64,000 nucleotides of DNA from Porodaedalea pini. Taxonomy: Eukaryota; Basidiomycota; Agaricomycetes; Hymenochaetales; Hymenochaetaceae. The stretch is taken from positions 62,001 through 126,000 of the forward strand of contig NBAY01000061.1 of the NCBI GenBank assembly GCA_002794775.1. Reading direction: 5' to 3'. Of this stretch, positions 10,388-23,053 are shown in pieces. The translations under genes and the position numbers were made by a program. Position 1 is the stretch's first letter; each line of letters starts with the position of its first letter. Below the pieces are notes generated by a model. That model was not told the origin of the DNA. It did not search any database and saw only the letters and a list, made by a program, of their open reading frames with translations.

Positions 10388-12661
10388 ATGGCGCTCCTCA
10401 AGCTCAGCCTCGCTGCTCTCGCAACCCTAACCGTATATTGCCTAGTTAAGGCTCTGCGCTGGATCATCCGTCCATTGTTCTCTTCTCTGCGCAATCTTCC
10501 TGGTCCGCCAAGCTCGAGCTTCATCTATGGAAACCAGCATGAGGTACGCATAGCGGAAGCGTCTCTGAGCAATCAATGGTCCCAGAAATATGGCAAGGTT
10601 ATGAAGTGCAAAGCACTCTTCGGGGTCAGTTTGATAAAGTCTTTCTATGTTTTAATTTTAATATCCATCACTGCGACTATTTAGGAAGACCAGTTGTACA
10701 CTACGGACACGAGGGCACTGAATCATATTTTGTCACACTCGATGGACTACCAGAGAACATCTGAAGCTAGATTCAGCCTCGCAAGACTATTGGGAGATGG
10801 TATGTATTATTGCCTTATAGTCTTTGTCCTACTGATCATATTTGTCGCAGGTATTCTGGTGACACAGGGTGAGTTCACTCACATTCAAATTTTGTTTCTG
10901 TGGTATAACTGATATTTCTAATCAACTCAGGGAAAAGCATAGACAGCAGGTAAACTGCACGGGTTATCACCGTTAGAGCAGTTTCTAACTCCATATGGCT
11001 CTCTAGAGACGAATAATGGTGCGTCTCCCAACTTTTCACATGAGCTCAGATTGACAAGTGTGTCTGTCTCAAAGAACCCTTCCTTCTCCCCTTCCTCTAT
11101 CAAGGACCTCACACCTATCTTCTTCCAGAAGGCTCATCAAGTAAGACGTGTCTCCTTCAAAATTATCAGTTCTCATGGAACGTCTTCAGCTGCGCGACAT
11201 GTGGGAAGCGGAACTCACAAGTGAGAAAACGAACGCAGATGGTAAGAAGAAAGTCGAGGTGCTGTCTTGGCTGAGCCGCGCTACGCTCGATATTATCGGG
11301 CTTGCTGGTAAGTTTCCTCGTTTCTCTGCTCTGCGAAATGACTGGTTGAAACGTATTGCTAGGCTTTCATTACCGCTTCGACGCGCTGAACGTGCATCAA
11401 GAACCAGATTCACTCAGCAAGGCGTTCGAAACACTCCTTCACAACGGCGGTAGACCCAACGCTCTGACCCTCCTGCAGGCATCCCTTCCGTTATTCCGCA
11501 TCATTGTATGCCTTATCTTTGTTCCTTCATTGAATAATCTCCTTAGTAACATTTCTTTAAATAGCCGCAGCTTACGGAGAGGAGCGCCGAGACGCGAAAG
11601 GCACGGAACACGATGCGTCAGATCGGCGAGGAGCTGCTAAGTGCACGTCGGCAGGACGGGGCTTTGGAGAAAGGCCGAGACTTACTTAGTGTTCTCGTCC
11701 GGGCTAACACAGATACAAACCTTCCAGACTCTCAAAGAATGAACGATGAGGATGTGCTTGCTCGTGCGTTTTCTCCTTTCGTTTCCTTCCCTTCTTATCG
11801 CTTATATATCTGAGCCACAGAAGTCCCGACATTCCTGGTCGCAGGGCACGAGACAACAAGTACCCAAACAGCATGGGCGCTCTTCGCACTGGCTCAGCGT
11901 CCTGATATCCAGACGCGGCTGCGTACGGAGTTGCGCGGTATGTACATAGGCACACCGTCTGCGGATGACCTCGGTTGCGAGCGACTCCCGTTCCTCGACG
12001 CGGTCGTACGCGAGACTCTGCGCGTGCATGCTGCAGTGTCAAGCCTAGTTCGCGTCGCGATGAAGGATGATATCCTTCCTGTTGCGGAGCCATACATCGA
12101 TCGGACAGGAAAGGCGTGTCGGGAGATTCGGTAAGTGCAATAGTTCGTGCTGAAGCAGAACTTTGATATGCATATTTGGGATGATAGAGTTGAAAAGGGC
12201 GAGCGCATTGTCATCCCAATCCTCGCTTTGAATCGGGACAAGGCCATCTGGGGTGACGACGCAACAGAGTTCAAGTGAGTAAGCTTGTCTTCATCGCGAG
12301 TTTTCCTACTAAGTAAGAGCATTCCGCAGTCCGGATCGCTGGGTGAACCCTCCGGCGGCAGCGCAGGACGTTCCTGGTATGTGGGGCGACATATTGACCT
12401 TCTCCGGCGGAGCGCGCAGCTGCATTGGGTACCGCTTCGCGATCATCGAGTATGTCCTGTTACACTTATCCTGTTGCTTGTATATCACTGACGCGGCACA
12501 GGATGAAAGCGTTGCTGTTCACGCTCCTCCGAACGTTCGAATTTTCACTCGCGCTACCGGCTGAGGCGATTGAACTGCGCTCGGTGGCTATAACGCGTCC
12601 GTTTGTGCGTGGAGAGGAAGGGGCGCAGATGCCGTTGATGGTGAAGATTCACGAGGCTTAA
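10388..12661 (+). CDS. Cytochrome P450 paralogue A (possible microexon lesion)
   Basis: The model is join(10388..10624, 10685..10799, 10851..10868, 10931..10949, 11009..11018, 11075..11140, 11190..11307, 11363..11505, 11565..11763, 11821..12130, 12188..12274, 12330..12449, 12502..12661). The N-terminus is a membrane anchor followed by LPGPPSSSF. The I-helix VAGHETTS, the ExxR helix (VVRETLR) and the haem loop [10 protein letters not shown] are present, so this is a microsomal P450 of the type expanded in wood-decay fungi. The exact CYP family is not certain. The microexon 10931-10949 is 19 nt where both paralogues have 20. Reading frame is kept here only by using the second AG of a CTAGAG acceptor, which changes the conserved GE(K/Q)HRQQ motif. 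Otherwise the gene is intact. Confidence 0.78.
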
Positions 12662-13318
12662 CACGAATTAGCTGCTTCGTCCACCTGTGTCGTCAATACA
12701 TGGTTTTCTTTTTTTATCGCTGTCTAGTCTGCCTTCTCTGTCCTCGTTTATTTACATTCTGTATCATCAGCTATGTTTTGCTACGTTAAAGTCGCACAAC
12801 ACTCGGGTTTACGCTGCTTGTCAGCAATAGATCTGAGAGACAAATGATTACGGTGTATAGACGGTGTTTGTGTAGTAGATGCAAAGTTCTTGTCAAGTCT
12901 CGTAACTTTTCACGGTTCAGACATGAAAGAAATAAGCCGTAATGTGCCATGGACTATTCTCATTTGAAAGACATGATTGCCGGGTCTTACACGAAATACA
13001 GTACCCGTGATTACAAGCCGACCTATTTCCCAGATAATGGCTTGAATACAAAGTGCTATTTTTCCCCTTCTGACGGTGTAGTTGAACAACTATGGTGTCC
13101 GTAAACATTTTCTTTACCTCGTCTTTATCAGACTTATTTACTGTTTCCCCTGCTTCATATCAGTGGAAAGACTGACCACAATTTGGAAAATCTCAAACGC
13201 GACTATATGATGATATATTTCTTGATGTCGAGGGAGAGTTTATATAGCTTATAAATGAATAATATTGACGTACAGACTCTTATAAACTGAAAAGGCGAAT
13301 AGCAAACGCCATCATGCC
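12662..13318. other. Convergent spacer between P450-A and P450-B
   Basis: This 657-bp region lies between two converging 3' ends. It is AT-rich with no supported gene and presumably holds both 3' UTRs. Confidence 0.4.
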
Positions 13319-15660
13319 TCATGCCCCGCAAAGCTTTACCATCAAAGGCATCTGCGCACCCTTCTTCTCCTCGCCGCGCACGTACGGCCGCGTCACCACT
13401 AGCGAGCGCTTGACAAATGCGTCAGCAGGCAACGCCAGTGAGAACTCGAAGGTCCGGAGGAGCGTGAACAGCAATGCTTTCATTCTGCGCGAACATCAGT
13501 AAGCTCATAATGCTACATAAGCAGTGAGAGAGTACGAACTCGATGAGCGCGAAGCGGTATCCGATGCAGCTGTGCGCACCGCCAAGGAATGTCATGAGAT
13601 CGCCCCACACACCAGGAATGTCCCGCGCAGCCACGGGAGGATTCGCCCAACGATCAGGACTACGTGCAGTCAACAGCATCAGAACACAAACCAAAAATGA
13701 AGACCAAGAGGAACAGAACAGGCCAAAACGCACTTGAACTCAGTCGCATCCTCTCCCCAGATCTCAGTGTAACGATTCATCGCTAATATCGGTATAAAAA
13801 CGCCATCGCCCTTCGTTACCCGAATCCCGTCACAAACCCTCCCATTCCGATCCACGAACGGCTCCGCAACCGGGATCACATCATCCTTCATCGCAACCCG
13901 AATCGTGCTCGGCACCGCGGCGTGCAGGCGTAACGTCTCACGCACGACCATGTCGAGGAACGGGAGATGGTCTGCGCCGAGCTCGTCCGCGGATGGTGTG
14001 TCCGTCAGTACACTGCGCAGTTCGTCACGGAGACGGGTTTGCAGGTCCGGACGCCGAGAGAGCGCGAAGAGCGCCCACATCGTTTCGGTGCTGATGGGTC
14101 ATCTCAATCTCGCGGAAGGTACCAATGAAGAACAGACCAGACGCACCTGGTGGTCTCGTGTCCGGCAACTAGGAACGTCGGAACCTCTATGATCAAGTCA
14201 AGACATTTAGCCCTAAACAATGCAATAGAAGGCTGGACTCACGTGCGAGAACATCCTCATCCGACATTCGTTGCGAGTCCGGAAGCTCTGTGTCCATATT
14301 CGCCCTCACTAATGCACTAAGAAGATCCTTACCCCTGCCCTTTCCCTCCTCCTTCTCCTCGTCGGCGTCAGCCTCCACGCCCGCTTTTCTCTCTCGCAGT
14401 AGCTCCTCGCCAATATGCCGCATTGTTTTCTGTGCACCTGCCTCCTCCTTTATCCTCCTCGTCGGCTGCGGCGCGAGTACATTAGCAACAAGTGACGAAC
14501 AAAATTGCAGGTTGACTTACGATGATGCGGAAGACCGGGAAGAAGGCTTGCAAAAGGCGCAAGACATCAAATGAACCGTCTGCGTGAAAGAGCGTCGCGA
14601 ATGCTTTGTTGAGCTCACTAGGCTCTTGATGCACGTTCAGCGCGTCGAAACGGTAGTCGAAACCTAAAACGACAGCTATATGCACGAGTCTGAGGAAGAC
14701 GCGAGAATGGACGCACCTGCGAGCCCGATGACGTCCAACGTAGTCCGACTCAGCCAGGAAAGTACCTCTATCTTCATTGTGCCGTCTGCCTTCACCTCTG
14801 CTTCAATATCTTGCGACGCAAGCTCCGCTTTCCAGATGTCGCGCAACTACATGGCTTTGATGAGGGATAATCCAAGGATTCAGAGAGTACGCAGACGTAC
14901 TTGAAGAGCCTTCTGAAAGAAGATGGGAGTGAGGTTTTTTATAGACGAAGGGCCGAAGGAAGGGTTCTGCGAAAGGTTGACAGTCAATACTGAGAAATAA
15001 AAACGAGTAAGAAGAAAGGCCCACCATTATGCGTCTCTAAAATCGTATACAACCGATTAGCTGCTCAGTAAGGAGACAGAAGTGGAGTCATCTATTCTTA
15101 CCTGTTGTCTATGCTTTTCTCCTATGCATAAATCCATGATAAGTAACTAGCTGTTGTACATAGGAACGGTCTGGGAACACACCTTCGGTGACCAGTATAC
15201 CTTCACCGCCCTAGTCAGTCAAATACGAGCTACTGTGATATAAAGGGCGTACCATCGCCTAACAGACGTGCAAGATTGAAACGCGTCTGCTCGGGCTTCT
15301 GATAATCCAACGAGTGAGTCAAGATATGGTTCATCGCTCTCATGTCCATCGTAAGCAGACGGTCTTCCTACAGCACGCCAGTCAGAATGCACAGATCAGG
15401 GAGATCAGAAACAAACTCACCCCGAAGAACGCCTTGTACTTCACCACCTTCCCATACTGCTTCGCCCATTTCTCATGCAGTTCCGACGTGTCCGCATTGC
15501 GGATCTCCGGCAGGTTTCCGTAAATGAAACTCGAGCTCGGAGGACCGGGGAGGGCGCGCAGAGGCGAGAACAGAGGTCGAGCGAGCCAGCGCAGAATCTT
15601 GGCGAAACCGTAGACGGCGAGAGTGGAAAGGGCAGCGAGGGAAAGCTTGAGGAGCGCCAT
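13319..15660 (-). CDS. Cytochrome P450 paralogue B
   Basis: The model is complement(13319..13484, 13540..13659, 13734..14090, 14147..14186, 14243..14465, 14521..14663, 14717..14846, 14901..14966, 15025..15036, 15102..15121, 15183..15200, 15253..15367, 15421..15660), 13 exons and 549 residues, fully in frame. It has the N-terminal anchor ([19 protein letters not shown]), the LPGPPSSSF hinge, I-helix VAGHETT, ExxR (VVRETLR) and haem loop [10 protein letters not shown], where His replaces the usual Arg two residues before Cys. Microexons of 18, 20 and 12 nt match paralogue C. It differs in two introns: it has an extra one in the HETT/S codon (14091-14146) and lacks the one at the CDGIR site. It also carries an acidic, Lys-rich insertion (about 14340-14390). 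Confidence 0.88.
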
Positions 15661-15932
15661 GGGAGTGTTGACAAGGTGATGGACCACAACTCAGGCTCGA
15701 ATGAGATACTTATAGTCTATTGTACCGGGGAAAAATGCGAAAAGGATGGCGCGGTCCCGGGCATGTGTTGGACCGATCGGGAAGGGATTAAAGATGCATT
15801 ATATACATAGATCGAAGGAGTGAGCATGATGATGCTGAACGAGTCTCACTCCGGACTTTCCTACGCTACTCACGTGCTGCAATCGCGTGAGACGCGCTTA
15901 CGTAGCCCACGTCTTAACTGCTACAGTCATTG
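15661..15932. promoter_or_regulatory. Promoter region of P450-B
   Basis: A TATA-like CTATAAG lies about 55 bp upstream of the P450-B start on the minus strand (near 15713-15719). The inverted-repeat element begins at 15933, only 273 bp from the start codon, so the upstream regulatory region may have been displaced by the insertion. Confidence 0.3.
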
Positions 15933-15948
15933 ACACCTCCTTGGGACA
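15933..15948 (+). repeat. Left inverted terminal repeat
   Basis: ACACCTCCTTGGGACA matches the reverse complement of 18391-18406 over all 16 bases. A second copy of its core lies at about 16122-16134. Confidence 0.65.
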
Positions 15949-16325
15949 CGTTCAGAGATTACCTCCTGCATGCTCTAAACACAACATTTTCTATATTTAA
16001 AAAATATGGAATAGAACTAGATGAAAGGTGCTACACAAACATTGAGAGTATAAATTTTGTTCTCAAATAATTAAAGAGATATGAGCCAAAGAAAATCAGT
16101 GGTTGTTTGTCACAATTATATCTCCTTGGGACACCATGTGACATTGTCACATTAATGCATACACAGGAGTCAGTTCGACATCAAGCCTTCGTTCACGCTT
16201 GTCAATGATACAACCAACAGCGATAACTCAGGTGAATGTGTTTTACACGTATGCTATCACTGTCATTCTGGGAGCTGAACGATGTATACGTTTAGTGTGC
16301 ACTGTGCACGTTCCACCCCGCGCCG

Positions 16326-17907
<1,582 letters not shown>

Positions 17908-18390
17908 ACTTTTTGTTGCTTCTTATTTTGTGCTTTAGACAAAGAGAGATTAAGACTTTTGAGAATAAAATTGACATGGATTGTGCGGCACAAAGAAATT
18001 ATGACATAATCACATTGATCAACGTGGCAAAAATCCTCTGTCACGCTTTCAAAGCCTCCTAGACTCTTTGCTGCAACAGAACATCTAAAGCAACTTTCAA
18101 AGCTCAAAAAATTAACATGGTTGCTCTCTATATGTCCTATAATACCCAGACCTAATTTGTTGAGTAAAATAACTGTCTGAAAATTTAAAATTAGCAAATC
18201 CCTGAAAGAGCAGGACATAAGATAGTCAATTTTTGGCACTCAATGACCCATATTTTTTTTTTCTATGCACCAACTGGCTTCATATTACAGACATAGGTAA
18301 CAGACATTAAAGGCTGCATGCAGAATTTTTTTTCAGACAGATTGCTTAAGAATTGATGGAGAAAATGCAATGTGTCCCAAGGAGGTATAC

Positions 18391-18406
18391 TGTCCCAAGG
18401 AGGTGT
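18391..18406 (-). repeat. Right inverted terminal repeat
   Basis: TGTCCCAAGGAGGTGT is the exact reverse complement of 15933-15948. A further near copy is directly adjacent at 18373-18387, separated by a few bases. Confidence 0.65.
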
Positions 18407-18617
18407 TAAACACTGTACTTAGTTATCACTGGCAATCTTCGTTATCGCTGACGCAAGATCTTCGTCAAAATTCGGTAGATAAGCGACTAAGAGCATATAC
18501 AAGACACATCAGTATGACATCCGAAAGAGAGGAAAGCCCAGATACTGAGATAGGCAGTCAATAGAATACAATAAACACTACATCACAGGCGACATAAATA
18601 CGTTGCAGCAGAACTCT

Positions 18618-20930
18618 TCAATCTCCGCCACCACAGACCTTCACCACCAATGGCATTTGTGCGCCCTTCTTTTCGTCGCCACGCACATACGGACGCGTCA
18701 CCACCGTCGAGCGCATCTTGATCATCTCGGCCGGAACCGCCAGCGAGAATTCGAAGGTCCGGAGGAGCGTAAATAGCAGGGCTTTTATCCTATGTCGAGG
18801 TTCAGTGAGCATATACTGGACAAGAGGGGGGGGGGGTCGTTTGAACGTACTCGAAAAGAGCAAAGCGGTATCCGATACAACTATGTGCGCCGCCCAAGAA
18901 GGTCATCATATCACCCCATACGCCTGGAACGTCCCGCGCTATCACATGTAGTTTTGTCCAGCGATCGGGGCTGTGCAGCACTTGAGATATGCAAATCTCA
19001 CGATTAAGACAAGTGGAAAACACGTACTTGAATTCCCCTGCATCCTCGCCCCAAATGTCCCTCGCACGGTTCAAAGAAAGGATCGGAATAATCACTCCTT
19101 CACCTTTTCTAATTCTATCCTCCCACCCATTCACATATTAAGGAACGTCTCGGGCACAAGACTGATGACTCGCACGTACCGAACCTCCCGACACACATTT
19201 CCATTCAGATCGAAATACGGCTCCGCAACAGGGATGACGTCGTCCTTCATCGCGACCCTTTCCGTGACCGGAACAGCGGCATGAATGCGCAGCACCTCGC
19301 GCACAACTGCGTCGAGGTACGGGAGACGCTCCGCGCCCAGCTCGTCCGCGGATGGCGTCTCCGTATCCAGATCACGCAACTCCGCGCGCAGGCGTGTCTG
19401 TATGTCGTGGCGCTGTGCAAGCACGAAGAGCGCCCAAGTTGTTTGGGTGCTCGTCGTCTCGTGTCCTGCGACGAGGAACGTCGGGACCTCTATGTCACGC
19501 AAAGCGAAGGCCTCGATGAGAAAGAGCGGAAAGACCCAAAGAGACATAAACGCACGCGCGAGGACATCCTCGTCGTTCATTCTTTGAGCTTCCGGCAGCT
19601 CCATATCCATATTCGCTGCAATGAGAACACTAAGCAAGTCCCGTCCCTTCTCTAGCGCCCCGCCTTGTCTACGCGCAGCTAGCAAGCCCTCGCCGATCTG
19701 ACGCATCGTACTATGTGCCTTTTTCTCCGTCTCCTTCCTCGGTGTGGGCTACGGAGTCAAGACGAAACATGGTTACCGAAACGTTTTATTGAGAGGGTGA
19801 AGAAGAAGCTTACGATGCCACGGAGAGATGGGAAAAATGATTGTAGGAGAGTAACGGCGTCGAGTCTATCTGAATGAAGCAACGTCGCGAGTGCCTTGCT
19901 GAGCGCATCTGACTCCTGATGCACATTCAGCGAGTCGAAATGGTAGTGGAATCCTGGTAACAGCCCCCCTTTCAGATACTACTTCCTAGAGTATCAGGAG
20001 AAGAGGCAAACGCACCAGCAAGCCCGATGATGTCAAGCGTAGCGCGGCTCAACCAGGAGAATACTTCAATCCTGTGCAAGCCGTCCGTGTCCTTGCTCTG
20101 CGACGTGAGCTCCGCTCTCCATATATCGCGTAGCTGAATATGTTCCATGAGAAACGATATACGAGGAGGGAGGGATAGCCTACCTGAATCGCTTTATCAA
20201 AGAAGATAGGCGTGAGGTCCTTGATGGAGGAGGGAGCGAAGGAGGGATTCTACAGAGTAACTTGTCAAATTAGGCTCAGAAGCCACGGGGTTGTAAGGCG
20301 TACCATTATGCGTCTCTGGAGAATCGGGAAGATCTTAGAATTTGCATTGACAATGATCCATGCAGAACTTACCTGTTGTCTGTGCTGTTCACCTGAGAAA
20401 CCCGAGTTATTAGTTCAGTCATGAACAACAAATGGTTCGAAATGGCACTCACCCTCTGTCACCAGAATACCTGCAAGAATATAATCAGCAAGGCAAATGC
20501 AGTAGAAGTAGGTGACATACCATCTCCCACTAAGCGCGAGAGGGCAAACCGCACTTCTGAAGGTTTCTGGTAGTCCATTGAATGCGTCAAGATGTGATTC
20601 AACGCCCTGGTGTCAGTAGTGAACAACCGGTCCGCCTAAATCGCATAAAATCTCAGAAATGGGAGAGAAAAGAGTGCATATAACACTTGCCCCGAGGAAT
20701 GCCTTGCACTTCATGACCTTTCCATACGTCTGGAGCCATTGATCGTGCTGATCGAACGTCTCCCCAGTGCGATGCTCCTGGAGGTTGCCAAATATTAAAC
20801 TCGAGCTGGGCGGGCCAGGTAGGGCGCGCAAAGGCGAGAACAGCGGACGCATGAGCCAGCGTAGGGCCTTGGCGAGGCCAAAGGCGGTAAGCACGGCGAG
20901 GGCAACGAGACCCGATTTGAGGAGCGACAT
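18618..20930 (-). CDS. Cytochrome P450 paralogue C
   Basis: The model is complement(18618..18789, 18851..18970, 19028..19114, 19180..19489, 19556..19748, 19814..19953, 20016..20133, 20184..20249, 20304..20315, 20373..20392, 20453..20470, 20521..20635, 20691..20930), 13 exons and 536 residues, in frame throughout. It has the N-terminal anchor, [27 protein letters not shown], the ExxR helix (VVREVLR) and haem loop [10 protein letters not shown]. The first intron starts with GC (GCAAGT), a minor GC-AG donor. The 66-nt intron 19490-19555 has no stop and is a multiple of three, so retention would only insert 22 residues. A run of ten C (minus strand, near 18827-18836) lies in the last intron. Confidence 0.88.
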
Positions 20931-21590
20931 AGGTTCTGTGAGTATTGATTATGTTGGCGATGCCTCAGAAACTTGAGCCCTGGTCTTATACATTTAGCTG
21001 CGGCCGTGGATATGTACGGACCAGGGTCCGGGGGCAGACTGTTGGTATTTGGAATTGACACATCAAACAGCAGTAATTGATCTCTGAGTCTCAGACATAC
21101 TGCAAAGAGCTGAATAGGATCGACGCCGTTCGGACTTTCTTCCGTCAGCAGTACACTAGTGTCCCTATGAATCCACAGAGCCCATTAAATTAGCCAGTGA
21201 AAACGACTGCAAGCAGCCTGAGATGAGCACATGCGATCTTTCCAAGTCTTCGGTCCTCTTCACTTTGTAGCCAATGGACCGTAATGAGAACGCGTCCACA
21301 TTTCAAGCCGTGACCAAACATCGGAAAAGAATATCAATATTAATGGGAATCGTAGTTGTGTCACCTTTTGCAGACTAGATGCCTGGAAGGAACAGATACT
21401 GAGATTGACGGATTTTAAATCGAAATTCGAGTCAAGAACTTGAACAACCTATATATTACCTAAGGCTTGAGAAACGTCTCTCATACTCATTATCTAATTC
21501 GTATGATGTGACGTCACGATCTCAGCTTTGAACTTGAAGCTCGTCCCTTCGTCTGTTTCATTTGGACCGGTCCTCGACAGAATTCAAAAA
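20931..21590. promoter_or_regulatory. Divergent promoter region, P450-C / J-protein
   Basis: This 660-bp region lies between two divergent starts. A TATA-like TGTATAAG on the minus strand (near 20987-20994) is placed to serve P450-C. No other element was recognised. Confidence 0.35.
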
Positions 21591-22580
21591 ATGGCCTCTC
21601 GCATCCTCGCTCAAGCAGGGCCATCCAATCCCTCGTCTCTCGTCTCCGATATTTCAAAAGTTATAACTCGTCCCTCGCCCTCATCGACACGCATCAAGCT
21701 CAACCTCTCCGCTGCGCGCGCGCGCTCAGCGTTCTCCACCAGCGCGCGCGTCTCCGCTCCAAGCTCAAGCGGAGGCACAGACGCGGGCAAGGGGGAGACA
21801 CACTACGAGACGCTCGGGATCGCGCCCGGCTCGTCGCGCATGGAGATCAAGGCGGCGTATTTCCGTCTGAGCAAGCGGTATCATCCGGATGTGCGGAGGA
21901 GCAAAGGCGAGGATGGGGAGGCGACGGCGCGGTTCCATGAGGTCAGCGCGGCATATTCGGTGCTGAGCGATGATCGGCAAAGGTGGGTGCTCTGCTTTAT
22001 TTTATTTTATTTACGGTGTGTGTGTGAGGGATGCTGAGTGGAGATATGATATGCATGGTGTAGACGTGCGTACGACCGTACGCTGATCTCGACGGCGCGG
22101 TCGTCGTCACCGTTACACCGCAGCCGTGCGTACGCACCACACACGCCTGGCTCGTCGTCTTCGTCCACGTATGCGTACGAGATGCACGCGCGGCGACGAC
22201 GCGGGGCGACACATGCCTGGGAAGGTCCACGCGGGTACACGGGGCGAACGCATCCGCAATATGCGCAGGGTTCCTCTTCTGCAGGTGCGGGGGCAGCGGC
22301 AGGACGACACTACGATCCCAGTTCGTCCTCCTCCTCATCCCCGTACGCCTCTCCTTCTCCCTTCTCCCACCACTCTCAACAATCCTCGACCGCGAGTCCG
22401 AGCGGCCAGCCCCCGAGACGCGAGGAGCGCCTCACAGGCCGGCTAGCGCGCGCGGAAGAAGAACACGCCGCGCACGACCGCATCGTGCGCGAGTCGAACG
22501 TCGGGCGTTTCTTCCGCGCGTTGGGCATCGTGCTCGTTGTTTCGTGGGTCGGCGGGCTGGGCCGTTCGTTGGGTGGATGA
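21591..22580 (+). CDS. J-domain (DnaJ/Hsp40) protein, probably mitochondrial
   Basis: The model is join(21591..21982, 22064..22580), 302 residues, with one 81-nt intron. The N-terminus is Ser/Arg/Ala-rich without acidic residues (to about residue 60), as in a mitochondrial presequence. The J domain follows (HYETLGIAPGSSRMEIKAAY, with the HPD motif in KRYHPDV) and is interrupted by the intron just after SDDRQR. A long Ser/Arg/Tyr-rich linker leads to a C-terminal hydrophobic helix (FFRALGIVLVVSWVGGLG). There is no zinc-finger or CTD, so it is a type III J-protein, similar in plan to membrane-anchored mitochondrial J-proteins. It would stimulate an Hsp70 ATPase; the partner is unknown. Confidence 0.82.
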
Positions 22581-23053
22581 GGATGAGAGTCCCGCGTTTA
22601 TTGATTCCGGATTCAGTGCGTGAGGAGAGTAATGCTTGTATATGTATCTAGTACTTCGCACCGTGCAAATGCCTAAACAATATACTTAATTTCCAGGTTG
22701 TTGGTTCGCCTTTTGTCAAATCTGCTCAACATCCACAGGGATATCACAATATGCTCCTCTTGCTTAGATTACGTGGAGCACATCACATTGCGATACCACT
22801 TTCGGTCTGAAATGTAAAGAAAAGGCGTGTATATTGCTAGGATAAGTTACTGTACGTGCGGATGTTATCGATGATCATGACTCTTGAGGCTTGAATGGAA
22901 TAAAATACATATACTTGCGATGAGGAGGGACCAAAGGAAAATGAAACGAGATTATAACGACCCAGCGAAAAATGCGACCATGCCGAAACACACAGAGACG
23001 GGAGCCCACATGATAATGAAACATTGTGAAAAGAAAAGAAAGGAAAAGCTCGT
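22581..23053. other. Convergent spacer
   Basis: About 470 bp between converging 3' ends of the J-protein and the P-loop ATPase. No supported gene. Confidence 0.4.

Noticed and set aside
11940..11952. GTATGTACATAG in P450-A looks like a 12-nt intron
   Set aside because: Far too short to splice, and both paralogues read through this point with alignable residues.
18827..18836. Run of ten G on the plus strand
   Set aside because: Lies inside an intron of P450-C; simple homopolymer without further structure.
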